Of a stretch of DNA of 64,000 bases, positions 27,910-38,106 are shown piece by piece. How positions within the stretch are numbered: position 1 is the first letter of the stretch; every line of letters begins with the position of its first letter. A program made the position numbers and the translations under genes. Source of the stretch: Candidatus Phycorickettsia trachydisci (lineage in GTDB: Bacteria; Pseudomonadota; Alphaproteobacteria; Rickettsiales; Rickettsiaceae); NCBI RefSeq assembly GCF_003015145.1, contig NZ_CP027845.1, positions 62,001 to 126,000 on the forward strand. Reading direction: 5' to 3'. The notes under the pieces are model-generated. The model searched no databases and was not told the DNA's origin. It saw only the letters and a list, made by a program, of their open reading frames with translations.

Positions 27910-29379
27910 TTATGACATTTCTTCACTTGGCTTATCGTCGCATTCCCCTATGTTGAGACTGTTTAAAGCATCCACGACTTGTTCATTATGAGGATCGGAA
28001 GGTTGAGGATTGGAAGTCTTGATAGAAAAAAATATTGCAAAAGGATTCTTGCTCACAGATGCTAATTTTATGGAATCTTTATCTTCTAAAAATTCAAGTA
28101 TGCATGAAACGTAAGGAATAGCTGCTAGAGTTTCTTTTTGATTATAGTGTTTTTCTACTCGAGTTTGAAGATATTCTAAAGGTGATGTTTTAGGTTGTTT
28201 TAGGGCCTCATCGATACTATTATATAATGGTATAATAAGCTCTTTATATAATTTCATTACATTATTGCCGCTCAAATTCTCCGTGTTGATTTCTTTAGAA
28301 TCGCTTAAACAAGCAGCAAAATGTTTCATTATTTCGTAATCTTGGCTTTTGTTTTGAGAGTAAATAGCTGGATTACTATAACTCTGAATTTCTTTAGTTC
28401 TGTTTTTTAAGTATTCCAGATTTTTTCCATCTGGTCTTATGAACGCATCATATAATTTATCCATAATATATTCTTTATAAGATTGATTTTCTAAGGCATA
28501 TTTGAATAAATATAATACTACACCATGAGACTTTATTGGATCGTATATGATTTTGTTGCTACATATGTTATAAATTGTATCTTTATCTAAATTTTGAGGT
28601 TTAGATTTTAATAATTTAACCATTAAATCAAAGCGCCCCTTATACCCTATTATTTTTTGTACACTTATTTTGGATATATCTGCGCCAGACTTGAGTAAGT
28701 CTTGTATAATCTGGTTGCTAAATTGATTGGCATTACTGATGGCATAACGTAGAGGTGTATTGTCTTGATGGTCTGTTTTTTCGAGGTTAGCGCCAGCGTC
28801 AACTAACATTTTTACTATTAATGTCTGGCCGCAAGTTATAGCATGATAGAGAGGCGTATGGTCATATTTATCTGGTGTTTCAGTATTGGCTCTAGCGTTG
28901 AGCAAATCTCCTACTACTGACTCCAGATTGCGTTTTACGGCATGATGTAAAGGAGTGCTGCCATGTGTATCTAAATTTTCAATATCAGCACCAGCATTAC
29001 GCAAAGCTTTTATTATATCTTTGTAGCCATAATATATGGCATGATGCAAAGGTGTGCTACCGTGTAGATTCCAAACTTCTTTATCGGCGCCAGCGTCTAG
29101 CAGTACCTGGACTATTGCTAGATTATTTCTATAAATTGCATGATGCAAAGGGGTGCTGCCTTTCGAATCTAAAGCTTCTTTATTGCATCTAGCATCAAGC
29201 AAGATACGTACCGCTTCTATTCTGTCTACAGAAATTGCGTAATGTAAAGGGCTGCTATGTTCAGGGTCAGGTTCTTCTATATCGAACCCTTGAGTTATTA
29301 AATTTACTAGTTGTGTAATATCGTTATCCTTAATAGCTTCGTATATAGGAGTTAAAGCTAGTTCATCTGGTTGCTGCAT
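27910..29379 (-). CDS. Ankyrin repeat protein, 489 aa
   Basis: Seven well-conserved ankyrin repeats fill residues ~8-240 (GSTPLHHAIYRNNLAIVQVLLD occurs in several near-identical forms). A helical region of ~200 residues and an acidic tail (NIGECDDKPSEEMS) follow. Three consecutive repeats share the phrase STPLHHA, which suggests recent internal duplication. No signal peptide. A host-directed role is inferred from its class. Confidence 0.9.
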   Translation of the reverse strand: MQQPDELALTPIYEAIKDNDITQLVNLITQGFDIEEPDPEHSSPLHYAISVDRIEAVRILLDARCNKEALDSKGSTPLHHAIYRNNLAIVQVLLDAGADKEVWNLHGSTPLHHAIYYGYKDIIKALRNAGADIENLDTHGSTPLHHAVKRNLESVVGDLLNARANTETPDKYDHTPLYHAITCGQTLIVKMLVDAGANLEKTDHQDNTPLRYAISNANQFSNQIIQDLLKSGADISKISVQKIIGYKGRFDLMVKLLKSKPQNLDKDTIYNICSNKIIYDPIKSHGVVLYLFKYALENQSYKEYIMDKLYDAFIRPDGKNLEYLKNRTKEIQSYSNPAIYSQNKSQDYEIMKHFAACLSDSKEINTENLSGNNVMKLYKELIIPLYNSIDEALKQPKTSPLEYLQTRVEKHYNQKETLAAIPYVSCILEFLEDKDSIKLASVSKNPFAIFFSIKTSNPQPSDPHNEQVVDALNSLNIGECDDKPSEEMS

Positions 29380-29445
29380 TGCTTATATACCTTAATTAAC
29401 TAATTCAATGCTAGCATATCGAGTTTATGTAACAAAATTGTTTTA

Positions 29446-30210
29446 TTAATAAAGATACTTTGCAATATTTAGAAAATCTTGAGGTAATAACGTTTCAGGA
29501 CGTTGAGAAGGTGAAATAGATAAGTTTTTAAAATCTTCTTCTGAGAGGGCTAAAATGCCTTTAAGCATTTTTCTTCGCTTAGAAAAACACATGCGCAAGA
29601 CTTGCTCAAACTTTTTAAATACTTCAGGCTCTATATTCAGATTATTTGGCTTTGCTTGAAGTATGGAAGATGTAACTTTTGGCATAGGTTTAAATGCTTC
29701 TTTAGGTACATCAAAGCTGTTTTCTACATCTGCTGCAATCTGACAAAAGATGCTTAACCTGCCGTAATCTTTGTTATTATGCTCAGAGCAAATTCTCTCT
29801 ACAACTTCTTTTTGCATCATTAATGTTAAATGCTCTATGTATTCTTTTGTACTTGGCGCGAGCCAATTACAAATAAGCTTTGATGCGATGTTATATGGAA
29901 GGTTAGAGATAATAACGCATTTTTCGTTTACTAAATCGGGAATTTTAATCCTTAAGGCATCTTCTTGCAATAAAGTGACGTTTTGCGCATCCCTATATTT
30001 AGTCAATAAGTATGCTGCAAGCATTTTATCTTTTTCTATTAAGATAAGACGTTTAGGATTTTTCTTTAATATAGAATTTGTGAGTGCTCCATATCCTGGG
30101 CCTACTTCAATGACAGTTTTAGCTGTAATACTGCAGCTAGATGCAACGATGTCATCACAGATATGTTCATCTTGTAAAAAATGCTGTCCTAAGGACTTTT
30201 TGGCTTTCAT
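29446..30210 (-). CDS. rsmA: 16S rRNA dimethyladenosine transferase
   Basis: A 254-aa Rossmann methyltransferase. It has QHFLQDEHICDDI, the SAM loop VIEVGPGYGALT, and the catalytic NLPYNIAS motif of KsgA/RsmA enzymes that dimethylate two adjacent adenines near the 16S rRNA 3' end. The C-terminal helical domain ends as usual. The ATG overlaps the uvrD-like helicase stop by 4 bp. Confidence 0.95.
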   Translation of the reverse strand: MKAKKSLGQHFLQDEHICDDIVASSCSITAKTVIEVGPGYGALTNSILKKNPKRLILIEKDKMLAAYLLTKYRDAQNVTLLQEDALRIKIPDLVNEKCVIISNLPYNIASKLICNWLAPSTKEYIEHLTLMMQKEVVERICSEHNNKDYGRLSIFCQIAADVENSFDVPKEAFKPMPKVTSSILQAKPNNLNIEPEVFKKFEQVLRMCFSKRRKMLKGILALSEEDFKNLSISPSQRPETLLPQDFLNIAKYLY

Positions 30211-32231
30211 GTGGTGCTTAGAAAGTCTTTGTGAATTACTTTAATTCCGCTGTCTTTAAATGCTACCTCATATTTACTGTAATCAAGTTCTTTTACAACG
30301 AGTCCTGCTCCAAAAATTTTGTGAAATATTTTCATACCAGGGTTTAATTTTGAAGGGGAGGCAAATGAAGGAAATGAATCTTTCACTAGTAAATCTTCCT
30401 TAATCTCTAAAGCAAATTGGGAAGGAGATTGGGGTGCGTAGTAGTTATCCTTTGTTTTCATATAAGTTGAATAGCTTATATAAAGGTTATACTTTGCTCT
30501 TGTTACTGCTACGTAAGCTACCCTACGCTCTTCGGCTAAGTTGCTCATACCTTTGCTGCTAGGGAAAATTCCTTGATTCCAATTCGGCAAAAATACTGTG
30601 TCAAATTCGAGACCTTTTGCTCCGTGCACTGTCATAACCTTAACAACGAAATCGCTATCCTCTTCTTTTTCTTCGTTAACCAATGCGGCATGTTCTAAGA
30701 ATTTATATATATCGTCATATTCCCCAATAGTGACAAGTAATTCTTTGACGTTATCCACCTTGCCTTGTTCAAATGTGTTTTGAACAAGCATTAGCATATA
30801 ACCAGACTCTTCCAAAATCTTCTCAACGGCTTCGCTTGCCTTGAGTTCCATAAAATATTTTTTCCATCTCTCAAGACCTTGGATTAGTTTTTCAAGTTCG
30901 GTTGTTCCTTTTTTACTGATTGAGCCGGCGTCCAACATCATTTTGATACTTTCATGTAGAGATATTCCATGATCAGAAGCATTTGCTCTGAATTTTGCCA
31001 TACTAGCATCGCCTATCCCTCTTTTGGGAACGTTAATAATACGCTCTAAAGCTATATCATCATTTACGTTTAGGGTAGCTCTAATGTAAGCAAGAACATC
31101 TTTTACTTCTTTAAGTTCATAGAACCTAGTTGTGCCTATAATTTTGTAATTAATTCTATTTCGCAAGAAAGTATCTTCTAAAATTCTAGTCTGGAAGTTT
31201 GTTCGCACAAGCACTGCAACGGAAGAATCATGCGATAATTTTAAAATTTCTTGAGATATAAACTCAGCTTCGCTACCAGAGTTAGTGCAACATACAAGCT
31301 TAATAGGGTTAGTTGCATGCGAAGCGCTACTTTTTAAGTTTTTATCGTATCGATCTTTATTATTAGATATAATGCTTTGTGCAACATCTAGTATTCGCTG
31401 AGTTGAGCGATAATTGTTAGAAAGAGTAATAATTTGGGTATTTGGAAAATCTTTATGAAAGCCTAAAATATTACTAACCTGTGCACCTCGCCAGCTATAT
31501 ATACTTTGATCGTCGTCACCTACGCAGCATATGTTTTGTTTTTGACCAGCAATCTTTCTGACCCACTCATATTGGATTTTATTAGTATCTTGATACTCAT
31601 CAACTAAGATATAGTCAAATTGCTCTTGATACATCCTTAGCACGCTTTCGTATTGGTCAAAAATCTTATTCACATAAAGTAAAATATCGCCGAAATCAGC
31701 TAAATTAGCTGTTTGTAGTCGATCTTGATAGTGCTTATAAATAGCAACTGCTGTTTTATCATGATGATCTACTTGATCTGGAAAAAGGTTTAAATCTTTC
31801 CATGAGGTAATAAGATGGTGAGCTGCTTTATAATCTAGCTTATTGTTATCAAAGTTATGGTCTATGTAGATGTTTTTAATTAGCTTAATTTGATCTGGAT
31901 AATCTATAATAGTCAAATTACTTGCAAGATCTATTAAATTCGCATGAGTTCTTAAGATCCTTAAAGCAGTAGAATGAAACGTGCCTAAATAATTTATTTT
32001 TTGTCCGCAAAGTCGCATAATTCTATCTTGCATCTGATATGCTGCCTTATTAGTAAATGTAACAGCTAGGATGTTATTTGGGGTGCAAATGCTTTGCGCG
32101 AGGAGATGTGCAATTTTGTATGTAATAACGGTAGTTTTACCAGTACCGGCTCCTGCAAGGACTAGGAGAGGGCCTTTAGTGTTGAGGACTGCTTCTTTTT
32201 GATTGGGGTTTAGTATACTTAAATCCAACAT
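30207..32231 (-). CDS. uvrD: UvrD/Rep/PcrA-type DNA helicase
   Basis: A 674-aa superfamily 1A helicase with motif I (AGAGTGKTT), motif Ia (AVTFTNKAA), motif II (DYILVDEYQDTNK), motif III (GDDDQSIYSWRGA), motif V/VI (TVHGAKGLEF; VAVTRAK) and a short C-terminal Tudor-like end (MKIFHKIFGAGLVV). It unwinds DNA 3'-5' in excision and mismatch repair or in clearing forks. The short length is between Rep and UvrD, so PcrA-like is equally apt. It is translationally coupled to rsmA. Confidence 0.92.
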   Translation of the reverse strand: MLDLSILNPNQKEAVLNTKGPLLVLAGAGTGKTTVITYKIAHLLAQSICTPNNILAVTFTNKAAYQMQDRIMRLCGQKINYLGTFHSTALRILRTHANLIDLASNLTIIDYPDQIKLIKNIYIDHNFDNNKLDYKAAHHLITSWKDLNLFPDQVDHHDKTAVAIYKHYQDRLQTANLADFGDILLYVNKIFDQYESVLRMYQEQFDYILVDEYQDTNKIQYEWVRKIAGQKQNICCVGDDDQSIYSWRGAQVSNILGFHKDFPNTQIITLSNNYRSTQRILDVAQSIISNNKDRYDKNLKSSASHATNPIKLVCCTNSGSEAEFISQEILKLSHDSSVAVLVRTNFQTRILEDTFLRNRINYKIIGTTRFYELKEVKDVLAYIRATLNVNDDIALERIINVPKRGIGDASMAKFRANASDHGISLHESIKMMLDAGSISKKGTTELEKLIQGLERWKKYFMELKASEAVEKILEESGYMLMLVQNTFEQGKVDNVKELLVTIGEYDDIYKFLEHAALVNEEKEEDSDFVVKVMTVHGAKGLEFDTVFLPNWNQGIFPSSKGMSNLAEERRVAYVAVTRAKYNLYISYSTYMKTKDNYYAPQSPSQFALEIKEDLLVKDSFPSFASPSKLNPGMKIFHKIFGAGLVVKELDYSKYEVAFKDSGIKVIHKDFLSTT

Positions 32232-32351
32232 GACGGGGGCAAGATAAATTTTTTATTATTTCAGTTGTATGATCTACTATTATTCTAGATTTTTTGTTCA
32301 GTTCCTTCTAAAAGTATCCCAAAAATCATCACCTTGCAATAGACCCTTAGT

Positions 32352-32783
32352 TTAGTGGATTTTTTCTAATCTTTTTATATGCCTTCCGCCTTCAAAACCC
32401 CTGGTTAAAAAGGTTTTTACTATATCTTGTGCTTCAGAAGTGGAAACAATTTTAGAGCCTAGTACGAGGACATTGGCATCATTATGCGATCTTGCCTTAA
32501 AGGCCATATACTGATTGTGGCACATAGCCGCTCTTATCTTAGATAATCTGTTGGCACATATTGACATTCCAATACCGGTGCCGCAGATTAGAATGCCCAT
32601 TTTTATACCGTTTTCTACGATTTGTTCACAAACAAGTTTAGCATAATCAGGGTAATCAACAGATACATCTGCTGATTTTGTTCCGCAGTCTATAACTTTG
32701 TATGACAAAGATTCAAGCAAGCTTTTGATCTTTTCTTTAAGATTAAATCCTTTATGATCAGAAGCGATTGCAATCTTGTTCAT
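32352..32783 (-). CDS. rpiB: Ribose-5-phosphate isomerase B
   Basis: A 143-aa RpiB/LacAB family protein. The N-terminus is IASDHKGFNLK; the active-site Cys lies in ILICGTGIGMSICANR; NDANVLVLGSKI and a GGRHIKRLEKI end complete the phosphate site. It interconverts ribose 5-phosphate and ribulose 5-phosphate. The start base overlaps the rplS stop (TAATG). Confidence 0.95.
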   Translation of the reverse strand: MNKIAIASDHKGFNLKEKIKSLLESLSYKVIDCGTKSADVSVDYPDYAKLVCEQIVENGIKMGILICGTGIGMSICANRLSKIRAAMCHNQYMAFKARSHNDANVLVLGSKIVSTSEAQDIVKTFLTRGFEGGRHIKRLEKIH

Positions 32784-33145
32784 TAAAAAGCTTTAGTTTT
32801 AATTCTTGCTGCTTTACCTTTTAGGCTCTTTAAGTAATATAATTTAGCTCTTCTGACAATACCTTGAGATATAACCTCGATACCTACAACATTTGGAGCA
32901 TATTGCATGAAAGTTCTCTCTACTCCTTCGCCGTGGCTGATTTTAAATAATTTGAAGCAAGATGTGAGACCTCTGTTTCTTTTGCTAATGACAATACCTT
33001 GGAAAGCTTGAATTCTTTCGGTTGTTCCTTCTTGAATTTTAATACTTACTTTTAAAGTATCGCCGGCTTTAAATTCTGGAACTTTTTTATTTTCAGATAA
33101 TTTTTGTATTTCTCTTTCTTGCAATTGAACTACTGTAGGATGCAT
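32783..33145 (-). CDS. rplS: 50S ribosomal protein L19
   Basis: A 120-aa L19 with the family signatures [21 protein letters not shown] and [18 protein letters not shown]. The order trmD-rplS on one strand is the classic arrangement; rpsP and rimM are not here. It lies 11 bp after trmD. Confidence 0.97.
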   Translation of the reverse strand: MHPTVVQLQEREIQKLSENKKVPEFKAGDTLKVSIKIQEGTTERIQAFQGIVISKRNRGLTSCFKLFKISHGEGVERTFMQYAPNVVGIEVISQGIVRRAKLYYLKSLKGKAARIKTKAF

Positions 33146-33156
33146 ATAAATTACAC

Positions 33157-33873
33157 TTATTTATTGTTTTTTACCAGCAAGTCTGGCCTTCTTAATTTTG
33201 TTATTTCTAAAGAAGCATTCCGCCTCCACTGTTTTATTTCTTCATGGTTGCCTGATAAAAGTACTTGCGGCACTTCCAGGCTATTCCAAATTTGTGGCCT
33301 TGTGTATAAAGGATATTCTAAGAGCCCCTTTAATTCACCTTGTGGATTAAATGACTCATTTTTTAAATTTTCGGTATTCTCAACCACCCCCTCAAGCAAC
33401 CTAATACAGCTATCGGCAAGAGCCAAAGCTGCAATTTCACCGCCCGAGAGTATAAAATCCCCTAAACTAACTTCCTCTATATTGTAATAGTTTAGGACTC
33501 TTTGGTCAATACCTTCAAATCGAAGGCAAATTATTATTAAGCTTTGGTTGTTAAGGCTTACGATTTGTTGAACCATTTGTTGATTTATCACTTTACCGCG
33601 TGGAGAAGTGTATAAAATGCGTGAATTTGGTTTTTGCTCTAAGGCAAAATCAATTGCGCTACTTAGCACATCGGGTCGTACAACCATACCGCTTCCACCG
33701 CCATACGGAATATCATCCACCTTCTTGTGCTTCGTAATGCCAAAGTTCCTGATATTTACTACATCATACGACCATATACCTTTTTCTAAAGCTTTACCGC
33801 TTAAAGAAAAGCCAAGTGGGCCTGGGAATATTTCGGGAAAGGTTGTTAAAAAGGTAATGTGTAGTTTAGACAT
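33157..33873 (-). CDS. trmD: tRNA (guanine-37-N1) methyltransferase
   Basis: A 238-aa SPOUT-class enzyme. Signatures include [31 protein letters not shown], the trefoil-knot region [13 protein letters not shown] and [13 protein letters not shown]. It makes m1G37 in tRNAs reading CNN codons and prevents frameshifting. It is the first gene of the trmD-rplS-rpiB run. Confidence 0.97.
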   Translation of the reverse strand: MSKLHITFLTTFPEIFPGPLGFSLSGKALEKGIWSYDVVNIRNFGITKHKKVDDIPYGGGSGMVVRPDVLSSAIDFALEQKPNSRILYTSPRGKVINQQMVQQIVSLNNQSLIIICLRFEGIDQRVLNYYNIEEVSLGDFILSGGEIAALALADSCIRLLEGVVENTENLKNESFNPQGELKGLLEYPLYTRPQIWNSLEVPQVLLSGNHEEIKQWRRNASLEITKLRRPDLLVKNNK

Positions 33874-33940
33874 TTAGTATAAGATTTTTGCACCTCAAAC
33901 ATTCTAACAAATAATTCTTAGATGCAAAAATTGTTATATT

Positions 33941-35314
33941 CTAACCTTCAGTAGCTTCTTCATAATGAGAGTGGCCAGATATCTCAACTGGAATATGATT
34001 ATCCCCAATATCAATATGTTCTATTCCTGGTACAACTTCGCTTGCATCAATATCAGATAAAAGGGGTTGGGATAATTGGCTTATGTGACCTTCTATGCTT
34101 GAAATGGAAGAACGTAAACTAATAATTATATCGGGAAGTTGTATATTATAGTGAGTAGTGCCGTCTGCTTCTTTGATATAAATTATATTTGTGCATAAAC
34201 CTTCTTGGTCTACTTCATAGCATGTAGAATGACCTTCTTGATTAACAATGATTTTTCCTTCCCTTTCTCCACTGTAAGCCAAATTATTCATAGCTTTTTT
34301 AATTTTATTAAAGGCTACAGATTTTTGGGCTGCGTCATAATCTTCTAACAAAAGTATTTTTTGCATGTTACTTTCATTAGTGAAAAATTCACGAATTTCA
34401 GATTTTTTAAGATCAATTTTAATATCCTGATCTGAGTTGAGCATTTTCACAACTGCTGATGCACGATCTAAGTCTAATTCCTCTAAGAGATGGGAAGTAA
34501 CGACTTTATTAAATATTGTATATTTACCTGTGTCCTTACCTGAATTTCCCCTATTTAATTCAACTCCATTTTCCATAAATAGAGACAAAAACTTCATCAT
34601 CTTATCATTATCAAGTGTACCTCTGCTAGATCCCATAACTAAAGCATCATATAGAGGTGTGCATCCATATGTATTTACGGCATTTACGAATTCTTTTACG
34701 GCTTCAATACCTTTTTCTTCAGCTACTCTCTTGATAAGGCATTCTGTTGTTTCATAATCTTTGATCATGCAAGCGATATGTAGCGCAGAAGAGCCTGATT
34801 TTTTCTGGTACATTGGGTCAGAATCGTTTTCTAAAAGCCAATCTCTTAATACTATACTTTTCTCTTCAATAGCGGCCATCAGTTCAGACTCAAGGTTTAA
34901 TCCAGAGCCTCTTTTGATATCTTGTGGCCTAATATGAGGTAATATTTCCTCAATCTTGTCGCCAAAAAAGCCGTATGCAGCAAGATGTAAAATTGACATC
35001 CCTTTATATTTTTCTATTTCTCCTGAATATATAGGGTTAGTATCATTACCTTGGTAATTTGCTAATTCGATAGCCTTTATCAGTTTACTAGAATACTCTT
35101 TCGATATTTTTATTTTATAATTGCTTATAAGTTCTTTTAAAGGTTTTGTGGTTTCTTCAAGCCCTGCCCTAGCTTTTTCTACTTCTTCTTCCGACTTGCC
35201 TATTGATGATTCGTACATAAGATCTTTTAGTTCATGTATTCTATTGTCTAAAGGATCTATAGACTTTGAGATCTCCTGAATTATTTCATTCAATAATGAT
35301 TCTAGTGTAGTCAT
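33941..35314 (-). CDS. Ankyrin paralog 1 of a tandem triplet
   Basis: A 457-aa protein. The N-terminus MTTLESLLNEIIQEI is shared almost exactly with paralog 2. The first ~90 residues form a helical coiled region, ankyrin repeats span ~95-260 (GMSILHLAAYGFFGDKIEEIL, GSSALHIACMIKDYETTECLI), and a long helical part follows. The acidic tail reads GIEHIDIGDN then ISGHSHYEEATEG. It contains an extra ~40-residue insert near residue 360 (ATYEV-like beta segment) absent from paralogs 2 and 3. It has its own promoter within the repeated intergenic spacer. Confidence 0.88.
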   Translation of the reverse strand: MTTLESLLNEIIQEISKSIDPLDNRIHELKDLMYESSIGKSEEEVEKARAGLEETTKPLKELISNYKIKISKEYSSKLIKAIELANYQGNDTNPIYSGEIEKYKGMSILHLAAYGFFGDKIEEILPHIRPQDIKRGSGLNLESELMAAIEEKSIVLRDWLLENDSDPMYQKKSGSSALHIACMIKDYETTECLIKRVAEEKGIEAVKEFVNAVNTYGCTPLYDALVMGSSRGTLDNDKMMKFLSLFMENGVELNRGNSGKDTGKYTIFNKVVTSHLLEELDLDRASAVVKMLNSDQDIKIDLKKSEIREFFTNESNMQKILLLEDYDAAQKSVAFNKIKKAMNNLAYSGEREGKIIVNQEGHSTCYEVDQEGLCTNIIYIKEADGTTHYNIQLPDIIISLRSSISSIEGHISQLSQPLLSDIDASEVVPGIEHIDIGDNHIPVEISGHSHYEEATEG

Positions 35315-35399
35315 AATAGTAATTTATATTTTTTATCTATTAATAATTATAAACTATAAATTTTTAACAATCAAATTATTATGCAATAATTATTATATC
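35315..35399 (-). repeat. Duplicated intergenic spacer, copy 1
   Basis: The 85-bp spacer is nearly identical to 36639-36722, including the promoter. It shows that a gene-plus-promoter unit was copied in tandem. Confidence 0.7.
35346..35374 (-). promoter_or_regulatory. Promoter of ankyrin paralog 1
   Basis: Minus-strand TTGATT (35369-35374), a 17-bp spacer, then a perfect TATAAT (35346-35351), 31 bp before the ATG. The spacer holds TTTATAGTT. The whole element is duplicated upstream of paralog 2. Confidence 0.65.
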
Positions 35400-36638
35400 C
35401 TAACTTTCTGTAACTTCTTCCTCGTTAGAGTGACCTAATAATCCAGGTTGATTTTGATTAGAAGCAATATCGAGATGCTCTATTCCTAGAGCAACTTCAT
35501 TGACCGAGACGTTGCTTTCAATTAAGTTGATTTCTGATAATCTGGCTAACTGCTGATCTATCAACTCTATACTTGCTTTGTACTTAGCTTCTTCTAGATG
35601 ATGATTTTGATTGCTAAAATCTATTAAAGCCTTCTTAATTTTGTTAAGTGCTAAGGATTTTTGAGGGGTATCATATACTTCTAACAAAAACATTTTTTGA
35701 ATATTACTTTCGTTAATGAAAAATTCCCGAACACAAGGATCTTTAAGATAAATTGCAATATCTTGGCCTGAGTTGAGCATTTTAACAACTGTTAATACAA
35801 CAAGATCTGAATCTAAAGTACAAGAATGAAAAAGAAAATTAAATGACATACATTTAAATTGATCCGTAAGTGAAAGTTCTTGATTAAAATCAAAACCTTT
35901 CTCTATAAATAGGTCTAAGAATTTAAGCATCTTGTGATTATCAATTGAGTGTTTTTGTCCTACAACTAAGGCCTCATATAAAGGTATGCATCCATGCTTA
36001 TCCTGATCGTTTACAAATTCTTTGGCTGCCTCTATACCTTTTTCTTGAGCTACTCTCTTAATCAGACGTTCCGTTGTTTCATAATCTTTGACCATGCAAG
36101 AAATATGTAAGGCAGAAGCGCCGGATGCTTTTTTATACATCAAATCCGTATCATTTTCTAATAACCAGTCTCTTAAGGTTGTGTTTTCCTCTTCGATAGC
36201 TATCATGAGTTCAGATTCAAGCTTTAATCCGGAACCTCTTTTAATATCTTGTGGCCTAATATAAGGCAGTATTTCCTCAATTACACCTGCAAAATAACCA
36301 GATGCAGCAAGATGCAAAATAGAAACACCTTTACTTTGTTCTATTGCTCCCGAATATATGGGATTAGTATCGCTACCTTGTGAGTTTGCTGATTTGATAG
36401 CATCTACTAAATGATCAGAATACTTTTTTGATACTTCTATTACACAATTTACGCTGGCATTGGCATAATCTTCTTCCGCTTTTTTTAATCTTGTATCAGC
36501 TTCTCTTGTTTCTTCTTCTGAGCCGTTAAGTGCTTCGTTGTAAAGATTTATGGATTTGTTTACTTCTTTTGCCAAACGAATTGTAGTCTCATTGATCTCT
36601 TGAATAATTTCATTTAATAATGATTCCAATGTAGTCAT
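35400..36638 (-). CDS. Ankyrin paralog 2 of a tandem triplet
   Basis: A 412-aa member of the triplet. It has the same N-terminus (MTTLESLLNEIIQEI), the same ankyrin core (VSILHLAASGYFAGVIEEILP, ASALHISCMVKDYETTERLI) and the same QDIKRGSGLKLESELM block. The end (GIEHLDIAS then LLGHSNEEEVTES) matches the other two in pattern. A middle segment (~residues 240-265) has drifted from the paralogs. The protein is acidic and lacks a signal peptide. It is probably expressed from the copied promoter at 36669. Confidence 0.88.
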   Translation of the reverse strand: MTTLESLLNEIIQEINETTIRLAKEVNKSINLYNEALNGSEEETREADTRLKKAEEDYANASVNCVIEVSKKYSDHLVDAIKSANSQGSDTNPIYSGAIEQSKGVSILHLAASGYFAGVIEEILPYIRPQDIKRGSGLKLESELMIAIEEENTTLRDWLLENDTDLMYKKASGASALHISCMVKDYETTERLIKRVAQEKGIEAAKEFVNDQDKHGCIPLYEALVVGQKHSIDNHKMLKFLDLFIEKGFDFNQELSLTDQFKCMSFNFLFHSCTLDSDLVVLTVVKMLNSGQDIAIYLKDPCVREFFINESNIQKMFLLEVYDTPQKSLALNKIKKALIDFSNQNHHLEEAKYKASIELIDQQLARLSEINLIESNVSVNEVALGIEHLDIASNQNQPGLLGHSNEEEVTES

Positions 36639-36722
36639 AGTAGTAATTTATATTTTTATCTATTAGTAACTATAAACTATAAATTTTTAACAATCAAATT
36701 ATTGTGTAAAAATTGTTATATC
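36639..36722 (-). repeat. Duplicated intergenic spacer, copy 2
   Basis: The spacer between paralogs 3 and 2 matches 35315-35399 along nearly its full length, with a few substitutions and one or two single-base gaps. Confidence 0.7.
36669..36697 (-). promoter_or_regulatory. Promoter of ankyrin paralog 2
   Basis: Minus-strand TTGATT (36692-36697), a 17-bp spacer and TATAGT (36669-36674). It is the duplicate of the element at 35346 with one change in the -10 box. Confidence 0.6.
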
Positions 36723-37913
36723 CTAAACTTCAGCAATTTCTTTGTCATGAGTGTGACCTAGTAGTTCAGGTTTAGTTTCGCTGGAAGCGAGGTCAAGATT
36801 TTCTATGCCTGAGGTAACTTTGCTTGCAGCATTAAACGTTTCGGTTGGGAAGAATTTGGATAATGTGTTTAGTTGTGCATCTATAAATCCTGATGTAATT
36901 TTGTACTTATCTTCTTTTAGATTATTACTTTGATGATCAAAATCTATTAATTCTTCTTTAATTTTATTCAGAGCTGTAAACTTTTGAGACAAATCATACT
37001 CTTCTAGCAAAATTATCTTTTGAATGTTGATTTTATCAGTGAAAAAACTGCTAATTGTAGGATTTTTGAGGTTAATTTGAATATTTTGTCCTGAATTTAA
37101 CATTTTAACAGCCGCTGATGCAAGATCTAAATTTTGTAGAAGGTGAGAGGTAATGATAGTGTTGAACATAGTATATTCGCCTGTACGCTTACCAGAGTTT
37201 TTTTTGTCTAAATCTACTCCATTTTCGATGAATAAAGACAAAAATTTGAGCATGTGATGATTATCTAATGGTATTTCAGAATTGGGTGAATCAAGAACTA
37301 AGGCTTCGTATAAAGGGGTGCATCCAGATTCTTTTACAGCATTTACGAATTCTTTGACTGCGCTTGTATCTTTTTCTCTGGCCACCCTTTGAATAAGGCG
37401 TTCGGCTGTTTTATAATCCTTGATTAGGCAGGCAATATGCAAGGCGGAAGAACCGGATGATTTGCGGTACATTACATCAGCATCATTTTCTAATAGCCAG
37501 TCTCTTAATATTGTATTTTTTTCTTCTATAGCCTCCATAAGCTCAGATCCCATAAGCCCTCTTTTAATGTCCTGTGGTCTGATGTGGGACAATATTTCGT
37601 AAATATGGTTGCTAAATAGTCCCCATGCGATTAAATGTAAAATAGATGCGCCCTTATATTTTTTTATTTCTCTTGTGTATATGGGATTAGTATCATTGCC
37701 TTGGCTTTCTGCTAATTTGATAGCATCTATTAACCTTCTGGAGTAGTTTTCCGATAATTCCTTTCTATAGCTGTCACGCGCTTCCCTTAAAGCTTTTTTA
37801 GTTTGTTCTGAACCTACTATTGCTACATCTGCTCTTAAAGGATCTAGGGTCACCCTTTCATAGCATTCAATATTTTGAATTATGTTATTTAATAGTGTTC
37901 TTACTGTATCCAT
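36723..37913 (-). CDS. Ankyrin paralog 3 of a tandem triplet
   Basis: A 396-aa protein, the most 5' and most diverged member at its N-terminus (MDTVRTLLNNIIQNIE). It keeps the shared core (ASILHLIAWGLFSNHIYEIL, SSALHIACLIKDYKTAERLI, GCTPLYEAL) and the tail pattern GIENLDLAS then LLGHTHDKEIAEV. Its upstream region is unlike the copied spacer, which fits it being nearest the original promoter context. Function is unknown; host interaction is inferred from class. Confidence 0.88.
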   Translation of the reverse strand: MDTVRTLLNNIIQNIECYERVTLDPLRADVAIVGSEQTKKALREARDSYRKELSENYSRRLIDAIKLAESQGNDTNPIYTREIKKYKGASILHLIAWGLFSNHIYEILSHIRPQDIKRGLMGSELMEAIEEKNTILRDWLLENDADVMYRKSSGSSALHIACLIKDYKTAERLIQRVAREKDTSAVKEFVNAVKESGCTPLYEALVLDSPNSEIPLDNHHMLKFLSLFIENGVDLDKKNSGKRTGEYTMFNTIITSHLLQNLDLASAAVKMLNSGQNIQINLKNPTISSFFTDKINIQKIILLEEYDLSQKFTALNKIKEELIDFDHQSNNLKEDKYKITSGFIDAQLNTLSKFFPTETFNAASKVTSGIENLDLASSETKPELLGHTHDKEIAEV

Positions 37914-38106
37914 GGTAGTTTGTACTTTTGTGCCATTGTAGCTTATTAACGACCATGCACCGTAAGTTTTTCGTGATAAGTTATCAAATTTTTCGTATCT
38001 ATTGTATTACAGGGCTGTATAGCTTTCTTGAAAAAGCGTAGATCTGACAGTCGCAATAATTATATAAGTCTTTGGGGGAAAGAGTTTTAGAAGAATGATT
38101 TGGACT

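Noticed and set aside
26186-29379. Insertion sequence as driver of the ankyrin patch
   Set aside because: No transposase, terminal repeat or target duplication was found there.
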